A DNA stretch of 64,000 nucleotides from Bacteroides sp. CAG:770 (GTDB taxonomy: Bacteria; Bacteroidota; Bacteroidia; Bacteroidales; UBA932), in assembly GCA_000435075.1 (NCBI GenBank), contig FR890644.1, forward strand, positions 42,354 to 106,353, given 5' to 3'. The notes under the pieces are model-generated. The model ran no database searches, had not been told where the DNA came from, and was given only the letters and a program-made list of their open reading frames with translations. The stretch's first letter is position 1, and each line of letters opens with the position of its first letter. A program made the translations under genes and the position numbers. Of this stretch, positions 60,340 to 64,000 are shown one piece after another.

Positions 60340-61462
60340 AGAATACATTTCTTAGCCAATATTCATATATCGGGTCTTCGAAAGAATACTGTTTTCCGAA
60401 GTCGTCCAATATGTCATTGGCAATCAATGCCTTTCTCGCTCTTGATACTTCTGAACTTGATTTGAGATTATATGTTTTCATTACTTTCTGCGATGAAAGG
60501 CTCTTTTCGCCTGCTGCCATTGCGTGGAGCAGGTTTTGCTGCGCAAGAGGAAGTGATAGAGTAAGCGCCCTGTTGAGTTCTCCCTGCTGCCTTAGAATAT
60601 CATCGAATGCGTCGTCTATGTCAGAGTCTGTGCATGAATCTGCCTGGCAATGAAGCCAAGTTGTCTGTGCAAGTTGTTGGACATAATAAGGATTATTGTC
60701 TACCAGTTGGACAATCTTTTCACATTGACTTAACGAAATGTTCTTTCCGGTGTTTCTGAATTCTCTTGATATGAATTCAGGCCAAAAAGTTTTGTCGATT
60801 TTTTCCAGAAAACAGATGGCTCCGAATTTATAGAAAGGCATTGACACTTTCCCGAATACTTCCATCATCATGTGTCTTCTGCTCCCGTACAGACAGTATG
60901 AAACATGCTGTTGGAGTTGCCATTTGCTTCTGAGCGTGGCTTGGAATGTTTTTGGGGATTCGAACATTCCGATTTGCTGAAATTCGTCAATGCAGATTAC
61001 TATCTTGATGTTTCTGTCTGATGCGATTTTTTCAGGCAGGTCAAGAATTTCATCAATGCTCATTTTTGGCTCCTTAATCTGAAATTGTATAGATGTGGGT
61101 GCTGCTGCATCACCAAAACTGAGTCCGGAAACTATGGCAGATGCATATTTTTTGACGGCTGACAGTATATTGTCGACTGACGTTGCTGTCTGTTTGATTA
61201 CTTCCGATGCGAATTTGCTGAAGAACTCTTCTTCTGTTCTGACATTGAAAATATCTATGAATACTATTCTCAGGTTTTGGTCTTTGGACATGGCTTCTTT
61301 TCCGGCCTTATGTACGAGAGAACTTTTTCCCCATCTTCTAGGAGAAATGAGGATTGTATTCGTCAGGCTCATAAAGTTATCAGCCAATCTCTTTGTATCG
61401 AGTTCTCTGTCAATGAAATTGTTGCCTTCTGCAATTTTTCCGAAAATGAATGGAGCTGCCAT
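60329..61462 (-). CDS. AAA/STAND-type ATPase (ATPase_2-like), copy 2
   Basis: 377 residues from ATG 61460-61462; the open frame extends to 61654, but the promoter lies inside that extension. Opening AAPFIFGKIAEGNNFIDRE parallels the copy at 50844. Walker A SPRRWGKSSLVHKAG near 39-53, Walker B IVICIDEFQQIG near 160, and a winged-helix-like C-terminus (SLSSQKVMKTYNLKSSSEVSRARKALIANDI) are seen. Function unknown. A perfect 13-bp inverted repeat brackets its -7 box. The adjacent DNA (61463-62390) is dominated by repeats. Confidence 0.82.
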   Translation of the reverse strand: MAAPFIFGKIAEGNNFIDRELDTKRLADNFMSLTNTILISPRRWGKSSLVHKAGKEAMSKDQNLRIVFIDIFNVRTEEEFFSKFASEVIKQTATSVDNILSAVKKYASAIVSGLSFGDAAAPTSIQFQIKEPKMSIDEILDLPEKIASDRNIKIVICIDEFQQIGMFESPKTFQATLRSKWQLQQHVSYCLYGSRRHMMMEVFGKVSMPFYKFGAICFLEKIDKTFWPEFISREFRNTGKNISLSQCEKIVQLVDNNPYYVQQLAQTTWLHCQADSCTDSDIDDAFDDILRQQGELNRALTLSLPLAQQNLLHAMAAGEKSLSSQKVMKTYNLKSSSEVSRARKALIANDILDDFGKQYSFEDPIYEYWLRNVFFNN

Positions 61463-61468
61463 AATGTT

Positions 61469-61516
61469 CAAATTTTGATACAAAAATATGAACATTTTTT
61501 GATGTATCAAAATTTG
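61469..61516 (-). promoter_or_regulatory. promoter with 13-bp inverted-repeat operator of AAA ATPase copy 2
   Basis: CAAATTTTGATAC (61469-61481) and GTATCAAAATTTG (61504-61516) are perfect inverted arms with a 22-bp spacer. The minus-strand promoter lies within: TTTG (61508-61511), 19 bp, TATTTTTG (61481-61488). A repressor bound to the arms would cover both boxes. Confidence 0.7.
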
Positions 61517-61611
61517 TACATTTTGTTTTTGGGGCGTGTATGCAGCGTGTTGCCGGTCCTGTGGCTCTCGACAAGGCTGCTCGGAAATAATCGTCAGGTC
61601 TTGGGTGTTTT

Positions 61612-61631
61612 GTAAGCGTCTCCGCGTTACG
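61612..61631. repeat. REP-like unit
   Basis: GTAAGCGTCTCCGCGTTACG, a 20-nt variant lacking one G of the usual bulge. It is followed by TGACGCG and, at 61657-61668, by CGTGGCGCCGTC, a solitary end of the MITE-like family. Confidence 0.65.
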
Positions 61632-61795
61632 TCGTGACGCGTTTTCAACAGCACGTGGCGCCGTCCCGTTTGTCATCCGGCAATTCCAGTCCTGGCGGTG
61701 ACTCTTTGCTCCTAATACGTATCCCTATACACGTCCTAAAGCGAATTCTTGATTCTCATTGGGGAATGTTTGATTTTTAAGACAGCCTTCCCGTC

Positions 61796-61948
61796 GGACG
61801 GCGCCACATGAGTTTTTGGAAATGATTGGTTTTCAGTGCGTTATAAAATGATGTGTGGATTTCCGGCCAAAAAAAGGTCGATAATCCACGCTCAAATTAA
61901 ATGGCACTTGATTATCAATGTGTTACAAGTGTGCCCGTGGCGCCGTCC
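61796..61948. mobile_element. 153-bp palindromic MITE-like element, copy 2
   Basis: Terminal inverted repeats GGACGGCGCCAC (61796-61807) and complement (61937-61948), perfect over 12 bp. Central stem GTGTGGATT / AATCCACGC (61853-61861, 61883-61891) with one G-T pair. The right half has TTGATTATCAATGTGTTACAA. The left 50 bp are identical to the partial copy at 63621. Confidence 0.75.
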
Positions 61949-61959
61949 CGCCACCGTGG

Positions 61960-62032
61960 GTAAGCGTCTCCGCGGTTACGGGTTGACGCGTTTCCGGTGG
62001 TTTGACGCGCCGTAAGCGTCTCCGCAGTTACG
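61960..62032. repeat. two REP-like units, direct orientation
   Basis: Units at 61960-61980 and 62012-62032, both GTAAGCG-TCTCCGC-(G/A)GTTACG. They can fold as GTAA/TTAC plus GCG/CGC with a two-base bulge on one side. The second begins the direct repeat that brackets the RAYT gene. Between 62074 and 62390 I see no gene, only weaker copies of the same vocabulary. Confidence 0.7.
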
Positions 62033-62073
62033 TATTGCAACATAAGCCCCGAAATCTATTTGTCTGACTTTCG
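62012..62073. repeat. approximately 62-bp direct repeat, copy A, bracketing the RAYT gene
   Basis: The REP-like unit is followed by TATTGCAACATAA and CTATTTGTCTGACTTTCG. It matches 63467-63528 in the same orientation with about six differences over 62 bp by eye. A second, shorter shared block (62203-62236 versus 63422-63456) lies inside the pair. Confidence 0.7.
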
Positions 62074-62390
62074 TGGTTCATGTTATTTATTTACTCGGCT
62101 CCTTTTTTTTGTCCACTTGTCCGTAAGGAGATTTCTGTAGGCTTCGACTGGAGTCGATAGTCGTCTCCGCGGTCATGGCATGGTCCTGCGTTCAGAACTG
62201 ATGCGTCTCGGCAGTCATGTCTCCGTTCTGCCGTCCAGCTGCCGGACATTTGCCTCCCTTGCCATCGTACGCCTTTTCGTCCATCTGCTATCCATGTCCA
62301 TGTCTTCATTACCATCCATCGCCATTCATTCTCCCGGCCATTGTCACCTCATCGTTCTGTCTCAGTCCGCAAACGATTGTCCAGTCTGAT

Positions 62391-63266
62391 TTACCTTCCC
62401 AGCAATTCGGCCAATAGATTAGGCGGCAATGAACTTATTCGGGACGCCCTAGTTGTCGTTATGCGGAATTTTCTTGCCATTTCTATTGTTGCAAGACATC
62501 TCTTCTCGACCGATAAGTTCTTATATTCACTATCGAACCGTCGCTTGCTGATTTCTTCAAGTGATTGGAAAAGTTCATCGTCTCTAAATTTGACGGATTT
62601 CAGAATACCTGAATCTGTTTCGAACTCTACATCATTGTTTTTGGAAAGATAAAATGAAAACTGTCTTGGGTTTAAGAAGAGTTGTTCCAGTTCTGTTACT
62701 TTTACATATTGTGCAGGGTAAATCATATCATTATTGTCAATGAATAAATCTTGTGGTAGAAGTTCCTTTGTGGAAAACAACTCTCTTTGTCTGCGGATTC
62801 CCAATGAGGATAGCTGTCTTTCTTGGACATAACTGTCAGGTTTCTTGAAATACAAGTTCGCCGATGACCATGGGTATGCAGTCGGTATGACATTCATGCC
62901 GGCCGACATTGGATTTCGCAGGATGTAACCGCAGACCCCACGGAGATACTCGAGGTTATTTATAACTTTGATACTCAAATCGATATCTGAGGCATATTTG
63001 ATTTCGCAATATTTCCTTCTTATCAGGCGAATTCTCCGTTGAAGGTAAAGCTGAGCAAACTTTCTGGCGTTTTGATAATCCCCGCGAACTAGAAAATGAA
63101 AGTGATTGTTCATCAGGCAGAATGCGTAAATGTCAATGTCATGTTTCGTGGCACAAACCAACAGATCATTCATCCCGGTTATGAAATCGGAATCGCTTCT
63201 GAACATAAGGGAATTATATGTCCCCGATGAGCAGATGTGGTAAAAAGAGACGTCCATCGTATTCAA
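62391..63266 (-). CDS. REP-associated tyrosine transposase (RAYT, Y1 HUH family)
   Basis: 291 residues. The HUH motif His55-Phe-His57 lies in CLMNNHFHFLV, and the family signature YILRNPMSAGM with YPWSSANLY covers about 114-136. Tyr114 or Tyr107 is the likely nucleophile. This is the TnpA_REP/Transposase_17-like family, single-copy domesticated relatives of IS200 transposases that cleave bulged-hairpin REP DNA. The C-terminal 150 residues (about 140-291) have no recognised domain, ending in a basic helical part (LATIEMARKFRITTTRASRISSLPPNLLAELL) that looks like a helix-turn-helix. Direct repeats and REP-like units lie on both sides. Confidence 0.85.
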   Translation of the reverse strand: MNTMDVSFYHICSSGTYNSLMFRSDSDFITGMNDLLVCATKHDIDIYAFCLMNNHFHFLVRGDYQNARKFAQLYLQRRIRLIRRKYCEIKYASDIDLSIKVINNLEYLRGVCGYILRNPMSAGMNVIPTAYPWSSANLYFKKPDSYVQERQLSSLGIRRQRELFSTKELLPQDLFIDNNDMIYPAQYVKVTELEQLFLNPRQFSFYLSKNNDVEFETDSGILKSVKFRDDELFQSLEEISKRRFDSEYKNLSVEKRCLATIEMARKFRITTTRASRISSLPPNLLAELLGR

Positions 63267-63417
63267 GTTTTTCGCGTGAATTTAGTAGAAGTCAATGAAG
63301 GCTCCTATGAAACTTAAAAATTGCAATGCAGGTTTTTATGTTTTTTAAACTTTTCCGGAAGATTTTTGTGTTTTTTTAATATTTAACTATTCTGATACCA
63401 CCTGTTATGTGAAAGAT

Positions 63418-63487
63418 GTAAGCGTCCCGACAGTCATGTCTCCAGTTCCGCCGTCCCGCCACCTTGGTAAGCGTATTCGCAGTTACG
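63418..63487. repeat. two REP-like units, one degenerate
   Basis: 63418-63438 (GTAAGCGTCCC...GTCATG, degenerate right arm) and 63467-63487 (GTAAGCGTATTCGCAGTTACG without its 21st-base context). The block from 63422 to 63456 is shared with 62203-62236 on the other side of the RAYT gene. Between 63267 and 63417 I see only AT-rich leader DNA. Confidence 0.6.
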
Positions 63488-63528
63488 TATTGCAACATAA
63501 ACCACGAAAGCTATTTGTCTAACTTTCG
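63467..63528. repeat. approximately 62-bp direct repeat, copy B, bracketing the RAYT gene
   Basis: Same orientation and about 90 percent identical (by eye) to 62012-62073. Together the two copies delimit a segment of about 1.5 kb holding only the RAYT gene, as expected of a mobile or duplicated module. Confidence 0.7.
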
Positions 63529-63620
63529 CAGGTGGACGCCAGCAAAGACCGGGCGTCAAATCCAATCGGGACATCGGAGGAGAATCCGACGTTCCTACAA
63601 CTGAATCCAGCCTCCCCGTC

Positions 63621-63671
63621 GGGACGGCGCCACATGAGTTTTTGGAAATGATTGGTTTTCAGTGCGTTATA
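63621..63671. mobile_element. left part of a MITE-like element, interrupted
   Basis: GGGACGGCGCCAC followed by about 38 bp identical to copy 2 up to TTATA, where it switches abruptly to a REP-like unit (GTAAGCG at 63672). The matching right part is at 63889-63951. Confidence 0.65.
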
Positions 63672-63692
63672 GTAAGCGTCTCCGCGGTTACG
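63672..63692. repeat. REP-like unit at the junction of the interrupted element
   Basis: GTAAGCG-TCTCCGC-GGTTACG, joined directly to the truncated left half of the MITE-like element. Confidence 0.7.
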
Positions 63693-63713
63693 GGTTGATT
63701 GTGTCCGCATGCA

Positions 63714-63866
63714 GGACGACGCCACGGGGTTATTTGTAACACATTGATAATCAAGTATTATTAAATTTTGGTGTGGATTTTCAGACTTTTTTTGGTCGAA
63801 AATCCACACGAATTTTTATAACTATCTGTATGATAATATGTTATGGAAACAGGCGTGGCGTCGTCC
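63714..63866. mobile_element. 153-bp palindromic MITE-like element, copy 3, inverted
   Basis: Terminal inverted repeats GGACGACGCCACG (63714-63726) and complement (63854-63866), perfect over 13 bp. Central 12-bp perfect stem GTGTGGATTTTC / GAAAATCCACAC (63771-63782, 63798-63809). The strip TTGTAACACATTGATAATCAAG shows it lies in the opposite orientation to copies 1 and 2. It appears inserted within another copy. Confidence 0.75.
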
Positions 63867-63878
63867 CGCACTGCTTGG

Positions 63879-63951
63879 GTAAGCGTCTCACGCTTAAATT
63901 AAATAATGCTTGATTATCAATGCGTTACAATTGTGCCCGTGGCGCTGTCCC
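63879..63951. mobile_element. truncated REP unit joined to the right part of a MITE-like element
   Basis: GTAAGCGTCTC (63879-63889) breaks into CACGCTTAAATTAAAT and continues with TTGATTATCAATGCGTTACAA to GTGGCGCTGTCCC, matching the right half of copy 2 (61886-61949). It is the probable partner of the left part at 63621. Confidence 0.65.
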
Positions 63952-63961
63952 GCCACCTTGG

Positions 63962-63982
63962 GTAAGCGTCTCCGCGGTTACG
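63962..63982. repeat. REP-like unit at the window edge
   Basis: GTAAGCG-TCTCCGC-GGTTACG again, followed by TATTGACGAG; the repeat field continues past the right edge. Confidence 0.7.
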
Positions 63983-64000
63983 TATTGACGAGTTTTCAAT

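Noticed and set aside
62012..63528. A classical insertion sequence around the transposase
   Set aside because: No terminal inverted repeats or second ORF; the protein signature fits the single-copy RAYT group, not IS200/IS605.
58277..63982. CRISPR array from the regularly recurring 21-mers
   Set aside because: Spacing is irregular, units sit singly or in pairs, no constant spacer length and no cas genes.

Overview
The window is a stretch of Bacteroidota chromosome, most likely order Bacteroidales. Evidence: a SusC-like TonB-dependent receptor with DUF4876 and DUF6850 partners, a fimbrillin-like lipoprotein fused to a FISUMP domain, soluble fumarate reductase/succinate dehydrogenase subunits, promoters with the Bacteroidota -7 box TAnnTTTG (several with TTTG 19-20 bp upstream) and almost no Shine-Dalgarno sites. 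I cannot name the genus; an uncultured gut Bacteroidales is a guess.

Layout. 1-8.2 kb: a minus-strand operon of TonB receptor, DUF4876 lipoprotein, DUF6850 barrel, fimbrillin/FISUMP lipoprotein and a NapH-like polyferredoxin cut by the left edge. 8.3-20 kb: dnaE, a serine hydrolase, a secreted EEP-family enzyme, a degenerate ThiL-like protein, a 32-residue secreted peptide ORF, then glyS-folK-sufT-sufE-sufS. 20-33.5 kb: ruvA, mnmG, ybeY, tonB, hflX, frd/sdhBA, ruvB, mfd, coaX. 33.5-39 kb: an envelope cluster (outer-membrane barrel, TPR protein, LptC, PpiD-like chaperone). 39-54.6 kb: ychF, a second EEP enzyme, galK, a CpXC protein, a YeiH-type transporter, a 1034-residue HExxH outer-membrane protein, a Na/Pi transporter, a thioredoxin-like lipoprotein, an AAA ATPase, galM, thyA and folA. 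54.6-64 kb: a YfhO-like membrane protein, tRNA-Leu(CAA), aroB, a second AAA ATPase and a repeat-rich end carrying a REP-associated tyrosine transposase (RAYT).

Three signals are not explained by ordinary gene content. (1) The heptamer CATTGAC/GTCAATG occurs about 120 times by my manual count (62 and 58 on the two strands), against about 8 expected. It lies on both strands, in several reading frames and in unrelated genes, and is almost absent from 33.3-43.0 kb. This resembles a DNA-uptake-type word, not codon bias. (2) A RAYT gene is bracketed by approximately 62-bp direct repeats and surrounded by about ten copies of a 21-nt bulged hairpin (GTAAGCG...GTTACG), along with 153-156 bp palindromic elements with GGACGRCGCCAC-type inverted ends whose stems differ in sequence but keep their pairing. 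(3) A perfect parS-type palindrome, TGTTCCACGTGGAACA, lies in an in-frame insertion of mnmG, with near-copies in the ruvA/mnmG terminator loop and in sufS, suggesting an origin-proximal ParB-binding cluster.
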